Of a DNA stretch of 53,500 nucleotides, positions 40,753 to 52,762 are shown in pieces. The notes beneath the pieces were generated by a model. That model did not search any database, was not told the origin of the DNA, and worked only from the letters and a program-made list of their open reading frames with translations. A program made the translations under genes and the position numbers. Positions within the stretch are counted from its first letter, which is position 1. The number at the start of each line of letters is the position of its first letter. This DNA comes from Mesostigma viride (Eukaryota; Streptophyta; Mesostigmatophyceae; Mesostigmatales; Mesostigmataceae), in NCBI GenBank assembly GCA_009746045.1, contig RPFO01000156.1:918153-971652 (forward strand), read 5' to 3'.

Positions 40753-42982
40753 CGGACCGGAATTATTTCGCGCCAAAAAATTCGCGCCGGTACCCGGCAC
40801 GTGAAATTGTGGTGCACGATGTGCGTAACCCTTGCGCCAAGTTGGCCATGGCGACGTGCGTTAGGTAATAAATGCAGTAATATGGCAATAAGACCGCAGA
40901 AAATTATGCAGATGCGTCAAATCAAAGTTTCATCATGATCTTGCGTAGCCGAAGATGCATTATTGACGAGATCGATGCCATTTTTCATCCGCGTTTGCGA
41001 GGGGGTCTGGCGCGGAAATCTTGCCGCAACGAATAAGCAGCAATACATGCCTACAGCGATAATTACAAAGGTTCTTAGTCCCTAGCGATGCAGAAAGCAA
41101 CGTTCATTAACGGGGAGATTGAAAATGTTAAAGAACCTTTTATTTTATTACTTTTCCTCGTCATTTTCGGAAAGAAAACGCCAGGTCCTGCTTTATGCGC
41201 TGTCAACCCGTCCATGGGTGGCTGGCATTTCTTGCGCGCCTTGTCAGGAAAGATAGCATGCCATTGTACGTCTATTATCCAGTGGTTACCCCCGAAGTCT
41301 ATTGCGTTTAGAAATCCCTTTATTCTAAGCTTTCAGCACGGTTTCCTGGAAGGGTGCGTTGTTTTGTTCGCCGCTTGCTGCATGCACGTCTCTAGTTTTC
41401 CGGCAGCTTTCAACCGATTCGCTTACGTTATGCGTGGCAGGCTCTGAAATCCTGTCTAGGATTGGGTAATATCAAGGTAAGCTGCTACGTTAATGTAATG
41501 ATATATGGAAGGATTTGGATGGCAGAGTGCTTATATTGCATATTCAACACGTACCCCGGCATGCCTCGAGGGCGGCATGCAACAAGCTGGCGAGCATATG
41601 AACCGTGCGTCTCAACGTGCTGGGAAACAAGGTGGCTATACTTCTCTTGCTGGCCATGCTTTGTATATGTGTAAGCTATGCTTACGTGTGTGTCCTCTTT
41701 AGATTTGTGGATCACAGCCACTATGCTTCACAATCAATGTGCTCTCAAGGATGCTAGCCATGCTTATGAGGATGGCTGCAAGCCATTTCTCTTATGGCTT
41801 TGCTGTATTTCGTGTTTGCGCTTACAGTTCTGTTTTGTTGGTTGGTTTTTGAACGGGGTGATGTGAACCTGCAGGGTTAGAACATTGTGTTATTATTGCT
41901 GGTTGATTGAGGCATCATCCTCTACTCTAAGTCAGCATAGCACGTGTAGATGAGCATGCTGTTTATGCACCTTATTGTTGAGCATGGTTTACAACCATGG
42001 TGAGGTGTGGGGTGTGGCTAGCATGTACGAGTCACCCATCTAATCCCACATGTTTCTGTTGCTATTGAACGTTGCTTGGGCCTCTAAACATTTCTGTTAT
42101 TACCAATGAAGATTGCCAACTATGCTATGTGTGGTGCTGCATGCTATGAATGACCTCTCTAGTACTCAAGGCTCATGCTCAGCTTGATCCTGCATTTGGT
42201 GGCTGTTTGTATAACTCAATTGGCAGCCGTCTATGTTAGGATTCTGATGATTTGTGGTGGGCAGGTGATGAAAAGGGTTATGTTTGAGCTCATGCCAGTC
42301 TATACTAGGGTTGAGGGGTGGCAGTTGAGGACACTAGTTTATGCCATCAGTCTAGCTCAGAATGACCTGAATTTTGATTCCAAGATAGTTTGCATGATAA
42401 ATAACTTGCTGGCACCTTGTTTGCCCCACTTGGTGGTGGGCAAGGTTGTGATTGGTGCAGCCATTTGGAATAAAACCGTATTTTCGTGCATTTTTTTTTT
42501 TCATACAAAAGAACATAACTGTTCACATACGTGGTCAGAATGAGCTTAAAATTGGTCCCATTGATATTCCCACCCTGTGGAAGTTATTTTTATCTCCCTG
42601 GGCCCAACCCATGCGTATTTGATTTGATTTTTATTTTTTAGTCACAAAAAAGACGTATTTTTCGGTAAACTGCATAAGTATGCCCAGACGTGCGATTTTG
42701 GTGCTGCAAATTAGCTCCATTCTTTGGTCTGGGTGGGGATTTGACAAAAATATGGTGTTTGGTACACAAGTGTGGGGGGGTTGTCCTAGGCAATCCGTGC
42801 TTTTAGGGGGTGTGCGCGCCAAAAAAAGCTCCGTGCACATGTATTGTGATGGGCCTTGAACTCAACAAGTAGCCAGATGCATGCCCAAGGGTCATATTTA
42901 TGGTCCCCCATCATAATTTGCATTGCCAGAATGGGTATTGAGTGCAAAACATGTGTATTCAATTTGGGGGGGGGCAGGTCCG
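40753..42982. mobile_element. DNA element A, 2230 bp
   Basis: Inserted between two codons of gypsy pol (YRMGPTDPD and PFQESK). Short ends CGGACC...GGTCCG. Because the target TCCGGA is palindromic, the TSD may be CCGG (4 bp) or TCCGGA (6 bp). Left-end features (AAAAAATTCGCG, GGCCATGGCGAC) and right-end features (CCCCCATCATAATTTGCATTG) match element B. Several short ORFs (for example 41088-41447) have no recognised domain. Probably non-autonomous or decayed. Confidence 0.82.
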
Positions 42983-42987
42983 TCCGG

Positions 42988-43380
42988 ATCGGTAGGGCCC
43001 ATTCGGTACATCGGAGAATGCGTAGGAACTGCACCGTCTTTGATAACTACACGGTGTAAAACAGAAGGAGGAGGAGGGTAAGAAGGAGTCTTTTCTTCAA
43101 AAACTTTGGAGGAGTCTATCACAGCCATGTATCTTACTAGTTCGTTCTCAGTATAAATCCCACCCCTATGGTATCTACTGTGTTTACATCTATATCCACA
43201 CTATTATTAGGGATAGGTATTTCCTGTACTTCTAGCTGAAGGAACATACATAATAAATATCCATATTCCTTTAGTTCAGATCGCAATTCATCATTAGACA
43301 TTAATACTTCAGGTATAGGTCTTACAGGAGGATCGACAGGTGTAGGAGGAGTAATATCTACCAAGGATAAATTTTCTACT
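42988..43380 (-). pseudogene. Gypsy protease-RT linker and RT leader
   Basis: Encodes HRVVIKDGAVPTHSPMYRMG, the segment that precedes RT in Ty3/gypsy polyproteins. Before it is an acidic linker (43137-43380). The frame shifts near 43130. Confidence 0.7.
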
Positions 43381-43791
43381 CTATAGTCTATAATGACGTT
43401 CCGGTACCCAATAAGAACTATCTGGGAACCAGATGACCATAGTATCATAATTAATAGTAATCTTATTATCCTGGTGCCAATCTAATCCTAATAATACATC
43501 AGCGGTAGTGATAGGACCTATAGTGGCCGTAAGGTTGACAGTACGTCCTTGTATAACCAGGGGAAGGGATACCGTACCAGGGTAATGACTGGTGCGACCA
43601 TCAGCATAATGAACAGTGACAGGTTTGGTGTGAGGGATAGGGACTAGTCCTAAACGCCTAACTAGCGCTTCGCTCACAAAGGAGCTAGCCGCACCGCTAT
43701 CCACTAACACGGAGACATTCAATAGTTCATCAGCATGCAAGAAGGGGTCTACAACACTGTGAGGGACGGATAAACCGCCATTTAAAAACAT
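43381..43791 (-). CDS. Gypsy aspartic protease (retropepsin)
   Basis: A 136-codon frame with VLVDSGAASSFVSEALVRRL (catalytic D-S-G) and the matching ADVLLGLDWH motif at normal spacing. These are the hallmarks of a Ty3/gypsy protease that matures Gag and Pol. This domain appears undamaged. It lies after gag and before RT, the standard place. Confidence 0.92.
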   Translation of the reverse strand: MFLNGGLSVPHSVVDPFLHADELLNVSVLVDSGAASSFVSEALVRRLGLVPIPHTKPVTVHYADGRTSHYPGTVSLPLVIQGRTVNLTATIGPITTADVLLGLDWHQDNKITINYDTMVIWFPDSSYWVPERHYRL

Positions 43792-44199
43792 AAGAGGACG
43801 AACACGTAAGGGTAGGGATGATTCAGTTCCTACAGAGGTTATGAAAACAGGCAGGCAAAAACTATTATCTGGGGTACTAGCTAAGGACCTGTCCAGGTTA
43901 CCCCCGGCTAACAGACCTACTGTCGATCCCCCTCCCCCCCCACATCCACTGGGACTAACCCCGAAGAAGACCCTGGCGAAAAAGCCACTGCTGGAGGGTC
44001 ACGAGGGAGCGAAGAGGGTGCAGGAGCCTGATTATCATAGGGGAACCCTGAGGGTCCTGTCTGCACAGCATTCAGCCTACTAGGGGTAGCTGAGGGGATG
44101 CGTCCTGGAGTGGGACGAATAGGAGCACGCTGAGGGGTACGAGGAGGGCGAGCATCGGGATGAGGGGGAGCACCAGAAAGGAACTTGGGGCACTCCCCC
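43792..44199 (-). pseudogene. Gypsy gag C-terminus
   Basis: Continues gag after element B: ECPKFLSGAPPH supplies the last Cys of the CCHC knuckle whose first part is at 46480-46520. A Pro-rich tail follows, then frame changes before the protease. Confidence 0.75.
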
Positions 44200-44203
44200 T
44201 TAA

Positions 44204-46475
44204 GGGGACGTGGCGCGGCGAATATTTTCCGCGCGAAAAAATTCGCGGTACCAGCCGTACCGTGAAAAGTGGGTGCACGGTGCGCGCACCCCTTGCGGAA
44301 GTGGCCATGGCGACTGCGTTTAGGCGAAACTAGCAATGTAGGGCTAGAGAAATGCAAAAAAAATGCTCGAATGTTGAAGACGATGATTTAATGATGTTGG
44401 GTTGTGGCGGCAAGTAGCTGGTTTACAATATCGCTGCTTTCTTTTACTGCCATCGGCATGGGGGGTAAACTGCATTTTTTGGTCGCGCGGAATAAAATAG
44501 AATTCGTGATAGCGGCAGTAAATTCGCAGTTTTGGGGGTCTTTTCGACCGTGAAGGATGCATTAATATCGGTAGCATTGAATTCCAAACCGAACTGGTGC
44601 TTTTTGCCAGATTTTCGGCCATTCTCGGTAAGTAATTGTTCAGGCCTGCGCAGTGCATGTCGGAACCTTCCATGGAAGAACGGCCGTTGTTGCGCGCCTG
44701 AGAGAGGGATCTGCGAGGGCAAGGTATATATTTGTCGCGAATGTTATGTGCTATCAGTTCTTTGTTCTATGAGCCCATCGTTCGAAGGTTTTTGCGTTCT
44801 GTTTGGGCAGTTTCCGCCAGCTAGCTCGCCGTTGCTTGCCGAATACCTGGCAGCTTTAGATTGTTATCGTTGATGTCGTGGTCAGGGCCGCTTCAGTCGA
44901 AGCCTATAGCTTCTCGGGAAGGTTTAAGGCATTTCATAAAACGTGTTCTGGCAAGGATGGTGTGCGTATGGACGCTTCTTGTTGTGTGAGAGTGACGCAC
45001 CCTCTCTTCGCAGCGGCATCACAGCGCTCAGTTGCTGAACGGCTGCCAATGGTCTCGTCACATTTTATCTTGCAGGGGAGGAAGTGTTTTATTGACGATC
45101 ATGTTGGAGATATTGCATTTGTGTGACTGCATGTAGATAGCTGCCACCATTGGTTTATTTGAGCTTGCCCTTGATATGATGATGTGAAAAGACTGCAATG
45201 TGCTGAGCCAACCATGGTTGACATGGTTGACTGCATGCAAGCTTTGTATGCCATGATCTCCTTGGTTCCTTGCCCTCCATAGTTCCAGTTTGTTGCCCAT
45301 CTCAGGTAGGGCAGTGAAGGAGTTGTTGCTGTGTTGATTAGCTTGGTTGGCATAAACCTTACACTCTAACCTGGGAGAAACATAGAAAATGCTGGTTAGG
45401 CATTTTAATGCCATCATCATTATTGCTATTCACATGCTTATATGTCTGGCCATGCTCGAGGGACCGTGAAGGTGTATGAGGTGTGTGGCCACCCCTCTGT
45501 ACTTCATAACATATTCAGCATGTATTTGATGCATGTTGGATGGCATGTGAAGTGTAATTGTGTTTACTTGGTTACTGAGTGGTCCTTAGCGCCTGTCAGG
45601 TGGTCGTCTAGGAAACCCATCATTGCGTGTCACAGTGAGTCAGTGACCCCAAACCTTGAGCATGTGTCGTCATCAGTGTGCAAGAGTTATTTATATGTGC
45701 TTTTGGTCATAGATTTGCTGAGTTCTAATCACGAAGTTTACAAGGTAACCTTGGGTTGACTATTGTGTATGCTCTCTTGGCATGTATGCCTAACGATCGT
45801 GTTGCTATGCTTGGGCTGGCAAGGTTGGCCATGCCGAGGGCAGGTGAGGGCAGATGAGGTGCCTAGCTGTTTGCTTATGTTTTGTGATCGAGTAGGGCAT
45901 GCTTTCAGGCTTTTTGGATGGAAAACATCATGCCTGACTGGCCTTGTAGAAAGAAAAACCTCCTTTAGCTTATGTTCAGGTTTTAGCACGTTTAACTTTA
46001 TAACTTGAGCTAGACTTGTCGGAATGACCTGGGACTTGGAAGACAGTTGTCCCCCTGTTAGACGGATTTTCGCTGCAGAAAAAAGTATTATTTTGACGTG
46101 TTTATAAAAAGTTATTCCCAATGTCCGGTAAAAAAAGGGTCGTTTTGCGGGGAAATTAATAACTGTTCGAGGTTTTGCCCTTTCCATGATGTAAATAGCT
46201 CAGCAAGCTACAAACTCAGGGAACTAAAAACGCTGCAGGCAGTTTTGCAAATAAATGTGTGCATTGGCTGGGGCATACCCAGCCCTAATTAGCGTCTTTT
46301 GCTATTTATAGCGCATTATTGGCGTATATATGGGGGTAGTACCCCCAACAAGTGCATGGACAACTCACTAGAGATGTTATTTAGTGCCCCCAATCATAAC
46401 TTAGCATTGTGCAAATGAATTTCAAGTGATATTAGCATAGGTCAAATTTTCAGGGTTTTGGGGTGCCACCTCCCC
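44204..46475. mobile_element. DNA element B, 2272 bp, TTAA target
   Basis: Ends GGGGACGTGGC...GCCACCTCCCC, flanked by TTAA on both sides (44200-44203, 46476-46479). It splits the gag zinc knuckle between the His and the last Cys. Related to element A at both ends. No intact transposase. Coding-like pieces occur (for example 45442-45759) without recognisable domains. TTAA targets are typical of piggyBac, but the termini and relation to A leave the family open. Confidence 0.85.
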
Positions 46476-47895
46476 TTAAGATGGCCCACCTCATGACAGT
46501 GATAACACGTGATGTGAGACACATCCAATGCAGATATATCTGTAACACAAATATCTAATTCTTCTACATATGCCTCTTCTTCTTCAGGAGTGAGGACAAG
46601 GTTATGGATCCTAGTACACAAAGGAGCATGAGCATACATAAAATCAGCAACACGGAGGAGATGGGTAGGAAGAGGAGTGGTAAGGAAATCTGCTACTCTT
46701 AAGAGATGCTGTCGCACATGCTTGAGGGGTAGATCAGTGAAACGGTAGGCAGAGAACTGGCGTTTTACCTCACGTAATAAGGGTCTACTGAGGCCTTGAA
46801 GGAAACGAGCACGTACTTCTGCGCCCGACAAATCCCTAATACGTACCATCTGTGCATCAAATTCTTTCATATACTCCCTAAACGATTTAGTACCTTACTG
46901 CAGGGTACCAAAGGCTAATCTATCCTGCCAATCTGCATCAGGAGGAACTAGATGAGTCTCTAACCTCTTAAATAATTCTGCTACTGAGTTTGGGTAGGCA
47001 TGGGAGGCCAAGGATTCACACTGAGGGAGGGTAGCAAGCTCAGAGGTAATACAGGTAGTAAGATAGTGAGGGATTACAACTGCATCAGGGAGTCGCCATC
47101 TAGCTGTTATGATTTTGCCACGACTCTGTGTTTTGAGTCAGCAGCATAATGAAAGTGAAAAATTGCTGAGGGGAAGACTTGACATCTAATTTGGGAAGGT
47201 TAGCAAAGAGGGGAAGAGCAGGGGGCTTAGGAGGATGGGAAGGATCAGATCTACCCATGGGACCACTGTCCTCCACTGCTACGTAAGGGGGATAGAATGA
47301 AGGGAGAGGAAAGGTTTTGGATAGGGGTCTAGAAGGGGCCACCGTTTCAGGCTGATGCCCGCCATAGGAGAAGGGGACAGTATATGGTTCACGAAGGGAG
47401 GAATAGGCAAAATGATCATAATTTCTGTCATCTAGTAGGGGCATGGTGCTGAAATCACTTTTAACTTCTAGCTCTCCTACGCGGGAAGGAACCTGGGCAG
47501 CCTCGTAGGCCGTGTCAGGGTATAGGACCAAGAAGCAGGAGGATGAAATGGAACTGCACTAGGGCGACCAGAAGGGCCTACAGGGGCAGAGGTACGACCC
47601 GTGTTATAAGCAGGGATGGAAGGAACAGGGTGAGGAGGAGGCCTAGAAGCATTGTCAGGGAGTGAGGACCTAATTGAGGGTTGAGCCAAGGTCGCCGGTT
47701 GCAGGAGGGGCAGGGGCCTGGTTCAGGGTAAAGGAGGGGTCGGCGTCACTAAATCTGACATGCATACGTCGGTTGTTCAAAGGTAGGAGGAGTAACAGAG
47801 GAACGACGATTGTTATTATTATTATTATTATTGTTGGCATTATTAGAATTATTAGTGGTAGGTATAGGTGACATCTCTCCACCCACTAGATCCAT
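46476..47895 (-). pseudogene. Gypsy gag (capsid region and CCHC knuckle start)
   Basis: Starts at an ATG near 47895 with an Asn-rich run. Pro-rich segments follow in shifting frames (about 47720, 47690, 47530, 47130), then the capsid-like helical region (WQDRLAFGTLQ, a stop at about 46893, then FREYMKEFDAQMV, RARFLQGLSR). It ends in CYHCHEVGHLK. Both a nonsense codon and frameshifts disable it. Codons of the knuckle resume at 44199. Confidence 0.82.
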
Positions 47896-47956
47896 GTTCA
47901 GTTTGAGGGAAAACAATTAAGGTTGCAATAAGGAAAAGGACAAAGCCCTAATTTAA

Positions 47957-50900
47957 CCCTTAATTTGTACTGAGTCCGTTTTCGTCGCGCCACTCTAACG
48001 GACTGAGTTTGTGGCAGAACCAGGCGCCGCGCCAAAAATAATTCAACGGTCAAACCTGGGGGGATCGAAAGATCTAGACGTAAGCTATGCCTGGCACTAT
48101 TCAGACCGTACTTTGGACAACTGGCCAGGGAGATATACTCAATCAAAGTTGGGGGGGTACCATGGTCAAACGGGACCGACGTGAATGAAAATAATTGACT
48201 TCCGCGGCTATGGCGGTGCAGGCAAATGACTGGTACGAGAGCATGGCTTGCAATTTTGAACTCAAATCTTGTAAGGGAAGGTCGTCTGTAGCCACACCTA
48301 TTTTTAGGACTGAGTTCAACTCAGTCCTAAATTTAGGACTGAGATTTGGGGTTTCGTAGAAAATTTGCCCCGATCGGAAGGTTTGTCAAAAAAAATTCCC
48401 TCAAAATTTATTCAAATACTACGTGAAAAGATCTTTCTTGGACATATTTTTGCGATTTTTTTGGATTTGGTATGAGCGGCTAAATGTACGGTCAAAGAAC
48501 AGGTGGTAAGGGTACTTTTCCACGTGAAACGCGAGTTCCGGAAATGCACGACCTAGCCATGGCGGCTTGCGCCCATGCACGCAGTTTACGTTTTCCGACG
48601 ATATAGCTGGCCAAACTCAGGAAATAGATTTTATATATCCTAGAGATGATACAAGTCAATTTTCAGCTCGCGGGGATGCGATTTACTAGGTGTCGGCACC
48701 GTTCTTGCTGGAAAAAGCTGCGATCAGGCAGGCCGACGGAATTGATTACTACAACTGCTTTCCGGCGAAATTCGAAGGATTTATAGGTATCTTTCTACCT
48801 TTTATCATGCATTGTCATAGAATTGACTTAGTGGCAGTATAGATTTGATGATTTCGACCACTCTGTCACGTCATGGTGTGTGTGCCTCAAAGTGCCACTT
48901 TTGCGGGCACCGCCTGGGCCAAGGTAACGCCAGCCATGCAAGGTAAAGCCGGAATATCGTTGTCTCATCATTTCTTGATGTTCTTACATGAGTTTAAGCT
49001 TGCGAGGTGTTGCCAGTTTCGAGTCTTGATGCTCTTTCTTGACCGTTGCCTGCCCCTCTCTAAAACCCCCTGTTTAGATGATGTTGCCAGGCATTTGCCT
49101 TGCCCTGGTGTAGTTGTGCACGTTTTTAGGCGCTGTATGGGTTTAAACACCTTCATAGATTTTAGTTGTTCTTTTGCTACGTTCATACTGCATAATTGTG
49201 TGGCCATGGGCCTCGTCAAGGGTGCTTTCAAGCTTATATGGGTGAGTGAAAGATCTTGGTGGTAAACCACTGTCATCATGTGCCAGCAAGTATGTTGGCC
49301 ATGCCATGGCAAGGCAAAACAGTTTTATCCATGTCCATTCTTGTCAGAGACACTTGAAATATGCTTAACCTGCCCAATACATTGGTGGTTAACACACAAA
49401 AAAAAACCTTTCGTGGGTAGGTATCCAAACCCATTCCCTACGTGCTTGCATAGGCTCTCACACATTATAAGGTATAATATAACTGCAATATGATGATGCA
49501 AGCATGTTGTCCTATTATGCTGGAAGGGAAATGAGTTGATTGGCATGGTTGGTGGCCACGGTGGTGTGTAGTACGACCGCACTCCCATGCTAGCATTTTG
49601 TTACCAAGGCCCAGTCCTATTTATAGGACTGGCAGTGTTTTGCATGTTTCAGGCAGTGCCAGTGGCCGAATTGAGTCCAGTTTTTTGCCACAGTTCAAGA
49701 ACTCTAATATCTACATGCCTATGATTTTTAATAGTGAATATGGATTTTATTGGATTTTACACACTCGTGCTTCCACAGAAAATTCCAAAATCGCGAGTAA
49801 GGGTTGAGAGTCATGTATAATTTTACATGATTTGGTCAACATATGATTTTTTAAGCACATGCCCAAGCATTAGCATGATATTGAGTGCTATGATGCATAT
49901 CAAACATATGGGGTACCCCCCTACCCTTACCGCCACATGATCTCAAAGATGGTATACTCAGTCCTATTTTTAGGACTGAGTTTCTACAGGGGAATTATCC
50001 TTGAGTGTTATAAAGGTTATATCTCTGGCCGTGAAGCGTCTGGATGTGCGCAAGTATGTCTCTAGGTTCTAATCGGTGCGGCAGATCCTGTCAGCGGTCA
50101 GGCGGTGACAGTGCGTATGCTACCTGTTGTTCGGCAGCAAACGTCCATATATTTGCGCGTGGATAGACTTGTTACGTTATTCTTGACATGTTTTATTAGC
50201 GATGACGGCCAGGAAAGGTTCGAGGCTATGTCCGTGAGGTGGGAGTGATGGCTCCCGCACAGCAGGTAATCTGCCGTTTCGACCTGGTACGTATTAACAT
50301 GTTATATAGCGTTTATACATTACAGTACCAAGTCGTCCTATCGTTTATAAACTAGTTGTAGACATGTAATCAATGGTTTTTGCTTGTCGTTTTGTTGCTT
50401 TAGTGCTTGTACGCGTTCGCTTGTGATGGTTTGGGAATACCACTATGTCACGCAGATTTTGGACCAGATTTGATTGCTATTAGCTGAGGCTTCAACGAAA
50501 CCAGTGAAGTAGCGTTTGGTATTGTCTCTAAACATGGTGGGCTTGATAACGGGATGCTTTTCCCTGCACAGACATAGCGAGACAAGTGGTTTTCTGGCCT
50601 GCTCTAGGCATTGCTTCTTGGTTTGCTGGCCCAAGTTATCCTTCTGCTTGTGCGTTTATAATGCATGCAAGAAACATGAATGGCCAGGGCCTGCTTGCAT
50701 GGAAGCATAACCAGGTTAGTTCTTTTGTTTTTTCTATCATTGCCAATCATTGGAATTGCTTTATAGTGTGTTGGATGCATTGATAATGTAGCTCCTTGTG
50801 AACCCGTTATACGCTTGAATTGGGGCCTTCGCACAAGCTTTATACTTGTTGTATAGCATGCTGTTGTGACTTTTAAGCTGGAAACGTGTTTGGGAATCCA

Positions 50901-51379
50901 TGTGTGGCCATCTATGATGTTTTGTGCCACGTTGGAATTGAATGCCTATACGGTAGTGCTAGCAAGACACCCCAAAATAACTGCACCCGTTATAACGGTC
51001 TGAGCTATTTTGGGCTGTATGCTAGCTAGCCTGTGCAGTTCTATGGCATGTCATGTTGTGAATGCATCTATGGCATGCCTGTGATTATCTTAAACTCCCC
51101 TCAAAGGGCCAGGGTCGGCAGATTTTGAGAAATGGTCCATATTGCATTATATATCTCTTGAACCCCATCTGCACCGTACCCCCTTGGGGGGGGTGCTATT
51201 TATAGCAGCTGTGGGGCATAGATATGTGACCAATGACATGACCCCAAAGTTATTTGATATAAAAGCATCCTTGGTTCCAAGGGTGGGCCAGAAAATGTTA
51301 TTTGGCTAGATACTCTCATACTTACTAAGATGCCCATACTCAGTCCGTTCTGGTGGTTCCAGTTGACACAATTGAAGGG
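47957..51379. mobile_element. DNA element C, 3423 bp, TTAA target
   Basis: Flanked by TTAA (47953-47956, 51380-51383), with imperfect inverted ends CCCTTAATTTGT and CCCTTCAATTGT. CCCTT-type ends with TTAA targets suit piggyBac-like elements. Inside are repeated ACTCAGTCCTAxxTTTAGGACTGAG hairpins (about 48310-48350, 49608-49632, 49960-49982), and a decayed coding module at 50415-50715 shared with 35768-36199. The insertion lies in the gypsy non-coding DNA between ORF1 and gag, so no coding check of the border is possible. Confidence 0.65.
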
Positions 51380-51411
51380 TTAAAGCAAGGAAAGCAAAAA
51401 GGAAAAACCGT

Positions 51412-51840
51412 TTAATGTCCTAAGAAAGGAAAAAAAGTAAAATCAATCCTTTTTAACAACAGTAATGGATATAGGGAGCCAAACTCTAAGGTGAGAGGAG
51501 TATCTACACTAGAGGAGGATGACACCGTAGGACGAGGGGGAGATGGAGATGGTGTAACAAAAACAAGGCTATCTACCGAAGGGCGAGCATGAGGAGCAGG
51601 ACGAGAATGGAGGCCCACCTCTGATTCACTATGAGTTAAAAGGTAGGTCTGAGCTGCTTCAAAGGACATAAACTTCTTATATTTGGAGACATTATATGTA
51701 CGCGCCTGAACGAACTTCCTAGCATCGGCCCACGATAAGAAAATAGATGCCCATTGAGGGGTAATAACTACGTAGTATTTCGCTAAGCTATTATTACTAG
51801 TCGAATGAGAAGGAGCAGGAAAAGAACGTCGCTGGCTCAT
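51412..51840 (-). CDS. Gypsy ORF1 with RNase H1 N-terminal / caulimovirus-VI-like domain
   Basis: A 142-codon frame upstream of gag. Residues 22-67 have the pattern of the RHBD/Cauli_VI fold: YYVVITPQWASIFLSW, then KYKKFMSFEAAQTYL. In RNase H1 this small domain binds RNA/DNA hybrids. The rest is Ser/Pro-rich and unordered. The frame looks intact. Why it precedes gag is unknown; nucleic-acid binding in the particle is a plausible inference. Confidence 0.65.
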   Translation of the reverse strand: MSQRRSFPAPSHSTSNNSLAKYYVVITPQWASIFLSWADARKFVQARTYNVSKYKKFMSFEAAQTYLLTHSESEVGLHSRPAPHARPSVDSLVFVTPSPSPPRPTVSSSSSVDTPLTLEFGSLYPLLLLKRIDFTFFPFLGH

Positions 51841-52750
51841 GTTAACGCACCTGGTAGGTCTTGAGGAGTCACGTAGTAAGGCGAATGAGGAGCAGGCGAC
51901 TTAGCTGAGGTATCTGGATCACCGAAATCACGAGGGCTGCAAGGGTCCAGCGCTCGTGGTCCTAAGTCAGCGACCCACTGAGGTTCTGCGAGTGCGGCCG
52001 CCTAATAAGCAGCAGCACGAAAAAGAGGTGGAGCCTACAAATACGCTAAACGTCTCACTAACGCTGAAAGGAAACCATCACCTATCTACGACAATAAAAC
52101 AACACCCTAAGGAAAACATTAATGCCGGAAGAGGGGAAGGAGCTAACTATTAAGGGTTTTCTCCCAGCAATGAAATCGAGAGCGTAAAAGAGAGTGGAAG
52201 GCGATGAACAACGTTCTAGCATCGGCAACTAGCCGAATCTATTCCTAGGCAAGGTATACAAGTACTAGCACTGCGTGGCTGACCGACTTTACTCCTAATG
52301 AACGCATAGGAGGCACTTGAGGTGGAGGAGGTCCTACCTCTCCTCCCCCCCACAAAGCATCTAAGATGCTCGCCTAGAGCTAACGCGCATATAAGAAAAC
52401 ACAGCAGCATGCACTGAAAAGAGGTGTAGTCTAAAGGGACGCTAATCGTCCCACTATCCATCCCTATTGAACCGTCAAACCCACTATCTAACGTCAAACA
52501 GCACCCAGCAAGGAAATGCACACACAGAAGGAAAAGGAAAAGGAACTAGCTACGTGAGGAGTTCATCCGCTTTGAGCAGGTCTAACTTCTAGGCAGGGCG
52601 TGTCAGTCCCGAATCGGGCAGCACTACCCCCCTAGCTTGCAGGCGACCCGCCCATTACCTGCATCAAGAGGTTGTCTTCTTCTGTGCCCTGGCCGCGGAA
52701 GGCCTCTGGCGTATAGGGTTGCAAGGGAACTTCGTCGCGTCTACCTAAAC
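51841..52750 (-). other. Gypsy 5' leader
   Basis: About 0.9 kb between primer site and ORF1 with only short ORFs (for example minus 52216-52521) and no recognised domain. Confidence 0.5.
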
Positions 52751-52761
52751 CTCCGATACCA
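52751..52761 (-). promoter_or_regulatory. Gypsy primer-binding site
   Basis: TGGTATCGGAG on the minus strand, one base inside the 5' LTR. It matches the 3' end complement of initiator tRNA-Met (TGGTATCAGAG) at 10 of 11 positions. Confidence 0.8.
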
Positions 52762-52762
52762 T

